From NCBI RefSeq assembly GCF_016518545.1, contig NZ_JACVTO010000021.1:1-64000 (forward strand): DNA of 64,000 bases. Direction: 5' to 3'. The position numbers and the translations under genes were made by a program. Below the pieces are notes generated by a model. The model searched no databases, was not told where the DNA came from, and saw only the letters and a program-made list of their open reading frames with translations. This DNA is from Pseudomonas sp. S30 (lineage in GTDB: Bacteria; Pseudomonadota; Gammaproteobacteria; Pseudomonadales; Pseudomonadaceae). This document shows positions 15,239 to 23,906 of this stretch, piece after piece (positions within the stretch are counted from its first letter, which is position 1; the number at the start of each line of letters is the position of its first letter).

Positions 15239-17896
15239 ATGCGCACCGAACAACCGCAAGTGATCTACCTGAAGGATTACCAGGCGCCCGACTACCTCAT
15301 CGACGAGACCCACTTGACCTTCGAGCTGTTCGAGGATCACAGCCTGGTGCACGCGCAACTGGTCATGCGCCGCAACCCCGAGCGCGGCGCCGGCCTGCCG
15401 CCGCTGGTACTCGATGGCCAGCAGCTGGAATTGCTGCGCGCCGCCCTGGATGACCAAGAGCTCGCGCCCGGCGACTACCGGCTGGACGATGCCACGCTCA
15501 CCGTGCAGCCCAGTGCCGAGCGCTTCACCCTCGATACCAGCGTGAAAATCCACCCCGAGCGCAACACGGCGCTCGAAGGGCTGTACAAGTCCGGCAGCAT
15601 GTTCTGCACCCAGTGCGAGGCCGAGGGCTTTCGCAAGATCACCTATTACCTCGACCGCCCGGACGTGATGAGCCGGTTCACCACCACGGTGATCGCCGAG
15701 CAGCATCGCTACCCGGTGCTGCTGTCCAACGGCAACCCGGTCGACAGCGGCCCGGCCGACGAGGGCCGTCACTGGGCGACCTGGGAGGACCCGTTCAAGA
15801 AGCCGGCCTACCTGTTCGCCCTGGTGGCGGGCGACCTGTGGTGCGTCGAGGACAGTTTCACCCGTCAGTCGGGGCGCGACGTGACCCTGCGCATCTACGT
15901 CGAGCCGGAAAACATCGACAAGTGCGCCCATGCCATGGCCAGCTTGAAGAAGTCCATGCGCTGGGACGAAGAGGTGTACGGTCGCGAATACGACCTGGAC
16001 ATCTTCATGATCGTGGCGGTCAACGACTTCAACATGGGCGCCATGGAAAACAAGGGCCTTAACATCTTCAACTCCAGTTGCGTGCTGGCCCGCGCCGAAA
16101 CCGCCACGGACGCTGCGCACCAGCGCGTCGAAGGCGTGGTGGCCCACGAATACTTCCACAACTGGTCGGGCAACCGCGTGACCTGCCGCGACTGGTTCCA
16201 GCTGTCGCTCAAGGAAGGCTTCACGGTGTTCCGCGATGCCGAGTTCAGCGCCGACATGAACTCGCGCACGGTCAAGCGCATCGAGGACGTGGCCTATCTG
16301 CGCACCCACCAGTTCGCCGAGGACGCCGGCCCCATGGCGCACCCGGTGCGCCCGGACAGCTTCATCGAGATTTCCAACTTCTACACCCTGACCGTGTACG
16401 AAAAAGGCGCCGAAGTAGTGGGCATGGTGCGCACGCTGCTCGGCGACGAAGGGTTCCGCAAGGGCAGCGACCTGTACTTCGAGCGCCACGACGGCCAGGC
16501 GGTGACCACCGACGACTTCATCCAGGCCATGGAAGACGCCAACGGCGCCGACCTGACCCAGTTCAAGCGCTGGTACAGCCAGGCCGGTACGCCGCGCCTG
16601 GCGGTCAGCGAGGCTTACGATGCCGAGGCCCGAACCTACAGCCTGACCTTCCGCCAGAGCTGCCCGGCCACCCCTGGGCAGGACCAGAAACTGCCGTTCG
16701 TGATCCCGGTGGCGTTGGGCCTGCTCGACGATCAGGGCCGTGACCTGCCGTTGCAATTGGTCGGCGAGGCGAGCGCGCCGGGCACCTCTCGCGTGCTGGC
16801 GGTGACCGAGGCCGAGCAGACCTTCACCTTCCAGGGCATCGACGCCCGGCCGCTGCCCTCGCTGCTGCGTGGCTTCAGTGCCCCGGTGAAGCTGACCTTC
16901 CCCTACGACCGCAACCAGCTGATGTTCCTCATGCAGCACGACAGCGACGGCTTCAACCGCTGGGAAGCGGGCCAGCAACTGGCGGTGCAGGTACTCCAGG
17001 AACTGATCGGCCAGCATCGACGTGGCGAAGCGCTGGTGCTCGACCAGCGGCTGATCACCGCGCTGGCCAGTGTGCTGGGGGATACCTCGCTGGATGCGGC
17101 CATGGTCGCCGAGATGCTCTCGCTGCCGGGTGAGGCCTACCTCACCGAGATCAGCGAAGTGGCGGACGTCGAGGCCATCCATACCGCGCGCGAATTCGCC
17201 CGCCGACAGATCGCCGAGCAGTTGTCCGACGCCCTGTGGTCGCGTTATCAGGCGCACCGCCAGGTGTCGCGCAGCACCGCTTATGTGGCCGAGGCCGAGC
17301 ACTTCGCCCGGCGCAGCCTGCAGAACATCGCCTTGTCCTACCTGATGCTCGGCGCCACGCCGCCTGCACTGGAGGCAGCGCTGGAGCAGTTCGACCAGGC
17401 CGACAACATGACCGAGCGCCTCACCGCGCTGGCCGTACTGGTCAACTCGCCGTTCGAAGCCGAGCGCGCCAAGGCGCTGAACGCCTTCGCCGAGCACTTC
17501 AAGGACAATCCGCTGGTGATGGACCAGTGGTTCAGCGTGCAGGCCGCCAGTCCGTTGCCCGGCGGCCTGGCGCGGGTCAAGGCACTGATGCAGCACCCGG
17601 CCTTCACCCTGAAGAACCCGAACAAGGTGCGTGCGCTGGTGGGCGCCTTCGCCGGCCAGAACCTGATCAATTTCCACGCGGCCGATGGCTCGGGCTACCG
17701 CTTCCTGGCCGATCTGGTGATCGAGCTGAACGCCCTCAACCCGCAGATCGCCTCGCGCCAGCTGACGCCGTTGACCCGCTGGCGCAAATACGACGCTGCG
17801 CGTCAGGCGTTGATGAAGGCCGAGCTGGAGCGCATTCGCGCCTCCGGGTCGCTGTCCAGCGATGTCTACGAGGTGGTGAGCAAGAGCCTGGCCTGA
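15239..17896 (+). CDS. pepN: Aminopeptidase N (M1 family, alanyl aminopeptidase)
   Basis: 885 residues, the standard length. A cytoplasmic zinc metallopeptidase that removes N-terminal residues from peptides. The exopeptidase motif GAMEN is at 267-271. The zinc site HEYFH is at 303-307 with the third ligand Glu326 in LSLKEG, the HExxH-18-E pattern. The C-terminal alpha-helical domain is complete. AAGGA precedes ATG 15239. Last gene of the nadK-to-pepN run: a strong terminator follows 16 bp after the stop. Confidence 0.97.
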   Translation: MRTEQPQVIYLKDYQAPDYLIDETHLTFELFEDHSLVHAQLVMRRNPERGAGLPPLVLDGQQLELLRAALDDQELAPGDYRLDDATLTVQPSAERFTLDTSVKIHPERNTALEGLYKSGSMFCTQCEAEGFRKITYYLDRPDVMSRFTTTVIAEQHRYPVLLSNGNPVDSGPADEGRHWATWEDPFKKPAYLFALVAGDLWCVEDSFTRQSGRDVTLRIYVEPENIDKCAHAMASLKKSMRWDEEVYGREYDLDIFMIVAVNDFNMGAMENKGLNIFNSSCVLARAETATDAAHQRVEGVVAHEYFHNWSGNRVTCRDWFQLSLKEGFTVFRDAEFSADMNSRTVKRIEDVAYLRTHQFAEDAGPMAHPVRPDSFIEISNFYTLTVYEKGAEVVGMVRTLLGDEGFRKGSDLYFERHDGQAVTTDDFIQAMEDANGADLTQFKRWYSQAGTPRLAVSEAYDAEARTYSLTFRQSCPATPGQDQKLPFVIPVALGLLDDQGRDLPLQLVGEASAPGTSRVLAVTEAEQTFTFQGIDARPLPSLLRGFSAPVKLTFPYDRNQLMFLMQHDSDGFNRWEAGQQLAVQVLQELIGQHRRGEALVLDQRLITALASVLGDTSLDAAMVAEMLSLPGEAYLTEISEVADVEAIHTAREFARRQIAEQLSDALWSRYQAHRQVSRSTAYVAEAEHFARRSLQNIALSYLMLGATPPALEAALEQFDQADNMTERLTALAVLVNSPFEAERAKALNAFAEHFKDNPLVMDQWFSVQAASPLPGGLARVKALMQHPAFTLKNPNKVRALVGAFAGQNLINFHAADGSGYRFLADLVIELNALNPQIASRQLTPLTRWRKYDAARQALMKAELERIRASGSLSSDVYEVVSKSLA

Positions 17897-17912
17897 TCGG
17901 CCGGGGTATCCA

Positions 17913-17936
17913 GGGGCCGCACTGCGGCCCCTTTTT
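17913..17936 (+). terminator. Rho-independent terminator after pepN
   Basis: GGGGCCGC (17913-17920) and GCGGCCCC (17924-17931) form a perfect 8-bp stem with an ACT loop, followed by five T. Confidence 0.95.
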
Positions 17937-18088
17937 CGTGCGCATAACAAAACATAACGTTTGGCGCATTGGTTCCTGACAACGACCCCGCTAGCATTCC
18001 GGTAACGCTATTGCAGGCCCTGCACTTGGGTGTTTGGCAGTGCCTGCAATGGACGACCCTCCCAGAACACAACAACAAAGGGGCAGTC

Positions 18089-19111
18089 ATGAGGGATTGG
18101 CTGAAGGCGGGTACCCGGCACGGCATCCGCGGGCTCACGGCCGGCGTCGCACTGGCGCTGGGCGCATGCAGTTGGGTGGCGCAGGCCGCTGCCGTCGCCG
18201 AATACTCGGTGGAGTCGGCCAAGGCCAGTCAGGGCCTGCTGATCGATGCCACCCACGCGGGCAAGCGCCTGGTGGTGGTGGGCGATCGCGGCCATATCCT
18301 GTTCTCCGACGACCAGGGGCGCAGCTGGACCCAGGCCCGCGTGCCCACCCGGCAACTGCTCACAGCGGTGTTCTTCCTCGACGACAAGCGCGGCTGGGCG
18401 GTCGGCCATGATGCGCAGATCCTGGCCAGCAGCGACGGCGGAGCCACCTGGACCAAGCAGTTCGAAGATCTCGCCCGTGAGGCGCCGCTGCTGGACGTGC
18501 GCTTCATCAATGCCCAGCACGGTTTCGCCGTGGGTGCCTATGGCGCACTGCTGGAAACCACCGACGGCGGGCAGCATTGGCAGGACGTCGCTGACCGGCT
18601 GGACAACCCCGACCAGATGCACCTGAACGCCATCACCCAGGTTGCCGATGCCGGCCTGTTCATCGTCGGCGAGCAGGGCAGCATGTTTCGCTCCAGCGAT
18701 GCCGGCCAGAGCTGGAGCCCCGTGCAAAGCCCCTACGAGGGTTCGTTGTTCGGGGTGATCGGCACCGCGCTGCCGCGTACCTTGCTGGCCTTCGGGCTGC
18801 GCGGCAACCTGCTGCGCTCCACCGACTTCGGCGACAGCTGGCAGCGCATCGCCGTGCCCACCCCCCGTGGCCCGCTGGCCTTCGGCCTGGCCGGCGCCGC
18901 GCTGCTCGATGATGGCAGCCTGGTGGTGGTCGGCAATGGTGGCAGCGTGCTGCGCAGCCTCGATCATGGGCAGACCTTCAGCCTGTACAACCGCGCCGAT
19001 CGCCTGGCCCTGGCGGGCGTCAGCGGCCTGGTCGGCGACAGGCTGCTGCTGGTGGGCCAGGGCGGCGTGCACCTGGCCAGTGCCCAAGGTGCCGAGGAGG
19101 TGCAGCGATGA
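18089..19111 (+). CDS. Exported YCF48/BNR-repeat beta-propeller protein
   Basis: 340 residues. The signal peptide is at about 1-33; it contains LGAC, which could act as a lipobox, and an AQAAA signal-peptidase I site, so the anchor is unsettled. The mature part has repeated propeller blades of the type DDQGRSWTQ, SDGGATWTK, TDGGQHWQD, SDAGQSWSP and TDFGDSWQR (Asp-box/BNR pattern), matching the YCF48 family. These proteins are assembly or partner factors rather than sialidases. ATG overlaps by 4 bp with the next gene, an MMPL transporter, so it probably serves as its periplasmic partner. AAGGGG precedes ATG 18089; an upstream in-frame GTG would hide the signal peptide. Confidence 0.85.
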   Translation: MRDWLKAGTRHGIRGLTAGVALALGACSWVAQAAAVAEYSVESAKASQGLLIDATHAGKRLVVVGDRGHILFSDDQGRSWTQARVPTRQLLTAVFFLDDKRGWAVGHDAQILASSDGGATWTKQFEDLAREAPLLDVRFINAQHGFAVGAYGALLETTDGGQHWQDVADRLDNPDQMHLNAITQVADAGLFIVGEQGSMFRSSDAGQSWSPVQSPYEGSLFGVIGTALPRTLLAFGLRGNLLRSTDFGDSWQRIAVPTPRGPLAFGLAGAALLDDGSLVVVGNGGSVLRSLDHGQTFSLYNRADRLALAGVSGLVGDRLLLVGQGGVHLASAQGAEEVQR

Positions 19112-21501
19112 ACCATCAGCAGAGGCCCGACATGCATCACAACGACAAGGCCAGCCTGCTGGAGCGGCTGATCTTCAACAACCGTCCGGTGGTCATCGTC
19201 CTGTGCGTGGTGGTGAGCCTGTTCCTGTTCTGGCAGGCCACCCAGATCCGACCCTCAACCAGCTTCGAGAAGATGATTCCGCTGCAGCACCCCTTCATCG
19301 AGCAGATGATGAAGCACCGCGACGACCTGGCCAACCTCGGTAACACCGTGCGCATCTCGGTGGAGGCGACCCAGGGCGACATCTTCGACAAGGCGTACAT
19401 GGAAACCTTGCGCCAGATCCACGACGAGGCGTTCTACATTCCCGGCGTCGACCGCGCCGGGCTGAAGTCGTTGTGGAGCCCCAGCGTGCGCTGGAGCGAG
19501 GTGACCGAGGAGGGCTTCTCGGGCGGCGAGGTGATTCCCAACACCTACGATGGCTCGGCCGCCAGCCTCGATACCCTGCGTGACAACGTACTCAAGTCCG
19601 GGCAGGTGGGGCGTCTGGTAGCCAACAACTTCAAGTCGAGCATCGTCGACATTCCGTTGCTGGAGAACTTCCCCGACCCCCAGGACCCCGGCAAGCTGGT
19701 GCGCCTGGACTACCAGAAGTTCTCCCATCAGCTCGAAGAGAAGATCCGCGACAAGTTCGAGGCGCAGAACCCCCATGTGAAGATCCATATCGTCGGTTTC
19801 GCCAAGAAAGTCGGCGACCTGATCGACGGGCTGGTCATGGTGGCGATGTTCTTCGGCATCGCCTTGCTGATCACCTGGGCCTTGCTCTACTGGTTCACCT
19901 GGTGCATCCGCAGCACCATCGCAGTGCTGATCACCACGCTGGTGGCAGTGGTCTGGCAGCTGGGGTTGATGCATGCCGTGGGCTTCGGCCTGGACCCCTA
20001 CTCGATGCTGGTGCCGTTCCTGATCTTCGCCATCGGCATTTCCCATGGCGTACAGAAGATCAACGGCATCGCCTTGCAGTCCAGCGCTGCCGACAACGCC
20101 CTGACCGCAGCGCGGCGGACGTTCCGCCAGCTGTTCCTGCCGGGGATGATCGCCATCCTGGCCGATGCCGTGGGCTTCATCACCCTGTTGATCATCGACA
20201 TCGGGGTGATCCGCGAGCTGGCCATTGGCGCCTCGATCGGCGTGGCGGTGATCGTCTTCACCAACCTCATCCTGCTGCCGGTGGCCATCAGCTATGTGGG
20301 CATCAGTCAGAAAGCCATCGACCGCAGCCGCAAGGACGCGGTACGCGAGCATCCGTTCTGGCGCCTGCTGTCGAACTTCGCCAGCCCCAGGGTGGCGCCG
20401 GTGTCCATCGTCCTGGCGCTGCTGGCCTTCGCCGGTGGTCTCTGGTACAGCCAGCACCTGAAGATCGGCGACCTCGACCAGGGCGCGCCGGAGTTGCGTC
20501 CCGACTCGCGCTACAACCAGGACAACAGCTTCATGATCGGCAACTATTCCACCAGTTCCGATGTGCTGGTGATCATGGTCAAGACCCCCGCCGAGCGCTG
20601 CTCGGTGCACGATACCCTGGCGCCGATCGACGACCTGATGTGGACCATGGACAACACCCCTGGCGTGCAGTCGACGGTGTCGCTGGTGACGGTGTCCAAG
20701 CAGGTGATCAAGGGCATGAACGAGGGCAGCCTGAAGTGGGAAACCCTGTCGCGCAACCCGGACATCCTCAATAACTCCATCGCCCGTGCCGACGGCCTGT
20801 ACAACGCCGACTGCTCGCTGGCACCGGTACTGGTGTTCCTCAACGACCACAAGGCCGAGACCCTGGAGCGGGTGACGGCGGCGGCCAAGGCCTTCGCCGA
20901 CGCCCATGACCGCGACGGCCTGCAGTTCCTGCTGGCCGCCGGCAACGCGGGCATCGAAGCGGCCACCAACGAAGTGATCAAGTCGGCCGAGCTGACCATC
21001 CTGGTACTGGTGTACCTGTGCGTGGCGGTGATGTGCCTGATCACCTTCCGCTCCTTCGCCGCGACCTTGTGCATCGTGCTGCCGCTGGTGCTCACCTCGG
21101 TGCTGGGCAATGCCCTGATGGCGTTCATGGGCATCGGCGTGAAGGTGGCGACGTTGCCGGTGGTGGCCCTGGGCGTGGGCATCGGCGTGGACTACGGCAT
21201 CTACATCTACAGCCGGCTGGAGAGTTTCCTGCGCGCCGGGCTGCCGTTGCAGGAAGCCTACTACCAGACGTTGCGCTCCACCGGCAAAGCGGTGCTGTTC
21301 ACCGGGCTGTGCCTGGCGATCGGGGTGTGCACCTGGATCTTCTCGGCGATCAAGTTCCAGGCCGACATGGGCCTGATGCTGACCTTCATGCTGCTGTGGA
21401 ACATGTTCGGTGCCTTGTGGCTGCTGCCGGCCCTGGCGAGGTTCCTGATCCGCCCGCAGAAGCTGGCGGGCAAGCAGGGTGGCTCGATCTTCGCCCATTG
21501 A
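19108..21501 (+). CDS. MMPL/RND-superfamily transporter
   Basis: 797 residues. Two halves, each with a large periplasmic loop after a first helix and then a block of five helices: helices near residues 25-45 and 230-400 for the first half, 430-450 and 630-780 for the second. Motifs GISHGVQKING and GIGVDYGIYIYSRL fall in helix 4 of each half, where RND pumps carry proton-relay Asp residues; Asp is seen in the second half only. It belongs to the MMPL/HpnN-like hydrophobic-molecule exporters rather than drug-efflux RND pumps: no membrane-fusion or TolC partner is adjacent, only the exported YCF48 protein, with which it is translationally coupled. Substrate unknown. ATG 19132 is an alternative start. 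Confidence 0.88.
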   Translation: MNHQQRPDMHHNDKASLLERLIFNNRPVVIVLCVVVSLFLFWQATQIRPSTSFEKMIPLQHPFIEQMMKHRDDLANLGNTVRISVEATQGDIFDKAYMETLRQIHDEAFYIPGVDRAGLKSLWSPSVRWSEVTEEGFSGGEVIPNTYDGSAASLDTLRDNVLKSGQVGRLVANNFKSSIVDIPLLENFPDPQDPGKLVRLDYQKFSHQLEEKIRDKFEAQNPHVKIHIVGFAKKVGDLIDGLVMVAMFFGIALLITWALLYWFTWCIRSTIAVLITTLVAVVWQLGLMHAVGFGLDPYSMLVPFLIFAIGISHGVQKINGIALQSSAADNALTAARRTFRQLFLPGMIAILADAVGFITLLIIDIGVIRELAIGASIGVAVIVFTNLILLPVAISYVGISQKAIDRSRKDAVREHPFWRLLSNFASPRVAPVSIVLALLAFAGGLWYSQHLKIGDLDQGAPELRPDSRYNQDNSFMIGNYSTSSDVLVIMVKTPAERCSVHDTLAPIDDLMWTMDNTPGVQSTVSLVTVSKQVIKGMNEGSLKWETLSRNPDILNNSIARADGLYNADCSLAPVLVFLNDHKAETLERVTAAAKAFADAHDRDGLQFLLAAGNAGIEAATNEVIKSAELTILVLVYLCVAVMCLITFRSFAATLCIVLPLVLTSVLGNALMAFMGIGVKVATLPVVALGVGIGVDYGIYIYSRLESFLRAGLPLQEAYYQTLRSTGKAVLFTGLCLAIGVCTWIFSAIKFQADMGLMLTFMLLWNMFGALWLLPALARFLIRPQKLAGKQGGSIFAH

Positions 21502-21566
21502 CCGGGCAGGGCGCCGGGACGGCCTGGACGCTATACTGGCCGCCCTGCACACCCAAGGTATTTCTC

Positions 21567-21857
21567 ATGTCCACCCTCAACGCCGCCCTGCAATCCACTG
21601 ACATGCTCCTGATCGACGGCCTGCACGCCTTCGAGTTCGAGGTGGAGGCGGGAAGCCTGGTCATCCAGTGCATGGATGGTCGCCAGCTGCGCCGCTGGTG
21701 CTTCAGCGCCGAGCAGGTCGCCGCCGCCCGCGCCGAGGGGAACGATTGGCTGATCGACGATGCCGAAGCTGAACACCGGCTAGTCTTGATGAGCGCCTTG
21801 CGCGCACCCGAAGAGGACGAAGATGAACCGCACCTTCAAGCGCCTGCTGATCGTTAG
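21567..21857 (+). CDS. Small conserved Pseudomonas protein (DUF5629-like)
   Basis: 96 residues, acidic and soluble (MSTLNAALQSTDMLLIDGLH, then FEFEVEAGSLVIQCMDGRQLRRW). I recall a Pseudomonas-restricted family, DUF5629, with this pattern; the function is unknown. It lies 65 bp after the transporter gene. Its last 35 bp overlap the start of the lactonase gene in another frame, an unusually long overlap for this tightly packed genome, although both frames look genuine. Confidence 0.7.
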   Translation: MSTLNAALQSTDMLLIDGLHAFEFEVEAGSLVIQCMDGRQLRRWCFSAEQVAAARAEGNDWLIDDAEAEHRLVLMSALRAPEEDEDEPHLQAPADR

Positions 21858-22953
21858 TCTGATGGGGCTGGGCGCCAGTGCCCAGGCCGCGACGCTGCTG
21901 GTGGGCACCTACACCGACGGCGCCAGCAAGGGCCTGTACCGCTATGCCTTCGATACCTCGACGGGCCAGATCGACAAGCGCCCGTTGCAGGTGATCGAGA
22001 CCGACAGCCCGTCCTGGCTAGTGCTGTCCGAAGATAACAAGCAGTTGTACACGGTCAACGAAACGGCCAAGGGGCACGTCAGCAGCTATGCCGTAGGCAG
22101 CGACGGTACGCTGAAGCTGCTGGGGCAGGTGGCCAGCCTTGGCGACGAACCCACCCATGCCAGCCTCAGCCAGGACGAGCGCTACCTGTTCGTCGCCAAC
22201 TATGCGGTAGCGCCGGACTCCGGTGGCAGTCTGGTGGTGGTCGCGGTGGACCGCGATGGCAAGCTGGGCAAGGTACGACAGCAATTGAGCCATACCCCGA
22301 GCCGGGTCGACGCCGAGCGCCAGCGCGGGGGCCATGTGCACTCGGTGGTGCGCTCGCCCGACGGCAGCCACTTGTATGCCAGCGACCTGGGGGCCGACAA
22401 GGTGTTCATCTATCGCTACGACGGCGCCAGCAGCGACCAACCGCTGACCCCGGCCACGCCCGCCTCGATCAGCCTGCCCCCCGGCAGCGGGCCGCGTCAC
22501 CTGCTGTTCGACGCCAAGGGTCGGCACGCCTATCTCACGCTGGAAATGAGTGCCGAAGTGGTGATGTTCGATGTCGATCAAGTCCGGCTAATCGAACGCC
22601 AGCGTCTGCCGCTCACCGACAAGCGCGAGCCTTCGGCGAAAGCGGCGGCGGGGCTGCACCTGTCGGCCGACGGTCGCTTCCTCTACGTCAGCAATCGCGG
22701 GACGGCCAACCAGATCGTGGTGTATGCGGTGAATGCCGAAGACGGTCGCCTGAGCCTGGTGCAGCGCCGATCGGTCGAGGGCGATCACCCCCGCGAGTTC
22801 GCTCTGGACCCCAGTGGCAAGTTCCTGCTGGTGGCCAATCAGAAGACCAATCAAATCGTGGTGATGCAGCGTGATCCGCGCACCGGCACCTTGGGCAAGA
22901 CCGTGCAGACCCTGGCGCAGCAGGCGCCTGCGGACCTGAAGCTGTTCGAGTGA
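21823..22953 (+). CDS. Exported lactonase, 6-phosphogluconolactonase (YbhE/Pgl) family
   Basis: 376 residues. Signal peptide at about 1-22 (LLIVSLMGLGASAQA) and then a seven-bladed propeller with the family motifs LLVGTYTDGASKGLYRY, SPSWLVLSEDNKQLYTVNE, GGHVHSVVRSPDGSHLYASDLG, GSGPRHLLFD and LYVSNRGTANQIVVYAV. Cytoplasmic Pgl of the YbhE type hydrolyses 6-phosphogluconolactone; here the signal peptide places the enzyme in the periplasm, so its substrate is more likely an unphosphorylated sugar lactone such as gluconolactone from periplasmic glucose oxidation (inference). GAGGA precedes ATG 21823. Confidence 0.85.
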   Translation: MNRTFKRLLIVSLMGLGASAQAATLLVGTYTDGASKGLYRYAFDTSTGQIDKRPLQVIETDSPSWLVLSEDNKQLYTVNETAKGHVSSYAVGSDGTLKLLGQVASLGDEPTHASLSQDERYLFVANYAVAPDSGGSLVVVAVDRDGKLGKVRQQLSHTPSRVDAERQRGGHVHSVVRSPDGSHLYASDLGADKVFIYRYDGASSDQPLTPATPASISLPPGSGPRHLLFDAKGRHAYLTLEMSAEVVMFDVDQVRLIERQRLPLTDKREPSAKAAAGLHLSADGRFLYVSNRGTANQIVVYAVNAEDGRLSLVQRRSVEGDHPREFALDPSGKFLLVANQKTNQIVVMQRDPRTGTLGKTVQTLAQQAPADLKLFE

Positions 22954-22964
22954 TGGGCGCGGGC

Positions 22965-22993
22965 AGCGACTATCGATCCGCTCGATAGTCGCT
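22965..22993. repeat. 12-bp perfect inverted repeat
   Basis: AGCGACTATCGA and TCGATAGTCGCT surround TCCGC, 12 bp after the lactonase stop. The predicted hairpin is stable, but no T run follows, so it is either a U-less terminator or RNA-stabilising 3' hairpin, or a dyad operator for the small gene downstream. Confidence 0.5.
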
Positions 22994-23090
22994 ACTGACG
23001 CAATGAATTTCAGCGAAGCGGTGCATCGGCGTAGGTTTGACCCAAGGCCCCAGCGGGCCACTGTCGAACCCCGCAGACAAGGACACTCCG

Positions 23091-23291
23091 ATGAACTTCG
23101 ATCTTTTCCCGGTGATTGCCGCTTCCGCCATTTCCGCCTCGGTCGTGCTGCCAGCACACGCCCACGAACAGGCCAGCCAGGCCATCGGCACCCAGAGCTA
23201 CACCCAGCAGTACCTGCGCCAGAGCGCGCATTTCCATGCGGCGCTGGGCGGCAAGCCTGGCGAGGTTGTACCGGCGCAACGCAGCGCCTGA
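23091..23291 (+). CDS. 66-residue exported hypothetical protein
   Basis: ATG 23091 opens a 66-codon frame. A signal peptide ends near PAHA (about residues 1-24), leaving a short mature chain HEQASQAIGTQSYTQQYLRQ and a tail GGKPGEVVPAQRSA. No domain is recognised. AAGGA lies about 8 bases before the ATG. It stands between the lactonase and the convergent GST gene. The signal peptide and ribosome site support a real gene; the function is unknown. Confidence 0.65.
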   Translation: MNFDLFPVIAASAISASVVLPAHAHEQASQAIGTQSYTQQYLRQSAHFHAALGGKPGEVVPAQRSA

Positions 23292-23312
23292 CTGCCGTGC
23301 CAGGCCAGCGAC

Positions 23313-23906
23313 CTACCTGGCCATGATCGCCCGGAACAGCTCCGACTCCAGCCACCCCTGCAACCAGCTGCGCAGCCGCGGATAGGCCGCCTCGGCGAAC
23401 CACTGCGGTTCGACCCCGGCGAACTGGCGCAGCAACGGTAGCAGCGCGGCATCGGCCAGGCTGGGATGATCGGCCAGCAGGAAGGGTCGGTTTTCCAGCA
23501 GCGCCTCCAGCTCCGTCAGCCACCCTTCGGCCTGCTGGCGGTAGTACGGGCGTGGGTGCTCAGGGTGGCGCTCGGCGTATTTGTAGCGGTTGACCTGGGC
23601 CTTGAAGTCCGTGTCGTTGCGCGCGATCAGCGCTTCGGCGCGCGCGGCTGCTTCAGGATCGGCGCGTAGCCGCCAGTCCTGAGGGTCGTGCCGCGCCAGT
23701 GCCCAGCGCATGATGTCCAGGCTCTCGTCCAGCACCTGCGTGCCGGTATCGAGCACCGGCACCGTGCCCTTGGGCGAAAGGGCCAGCAGCTGGGCGGGCT
23801 TGTGCCTGAGCGACACTTCTTCGATGGTCACCGTGCAGCCGGCATAGCGCAGCGCCAGCCGAGCACGCATCGCCCAGGGGCAGCGCCGGAACGAGTAGAG
23901 AATCAC
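23313..23906 (-). CDS. Glutathione S-transferase-like protein
   Basis: 197 residues. N-terminal thioredoxin-like domain with RRCPWAMRARLAL (Cys-Pro active-site start), the cis-Pro segment KGTVPVLDTG and the GSH-binding LDESLDIM; the C-terminal helical domain includes FLLADHPSLADAALLPLLRQF, the GST N-capping region. Family members conjugate or reduce with glutathione; the substrate is unknown. Its start overlaps the sbcC stop by 4 bp, so it is the third gene of sbcD-sbcC-gst. Confidence 0.9.
   Translation of the reverse strand: MILYSFRRCPWAMRARLALRYAGCTVTIEEVSLRHKPAQLLALSPKGTVPVLDTGTQVLDESLDIMRWALARHDPQDWRLRADPEAAARAEALIARNDTDFKAQVNRYKYAERHPEHPRPYYRQQAEGWLTELEALLENRPFLLADHPSLADAALLPLLRQFAGVEPQWFAEAAYPRLRSWLQGWLESELFRAIMAR

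Noticed and set aside
17969..18088. Longer N-terminus for the YCF48 protein from an upstream GTG
   Set aside because: It would bury the signal peptide, and the ATG at 18089 has a good ribosome site.
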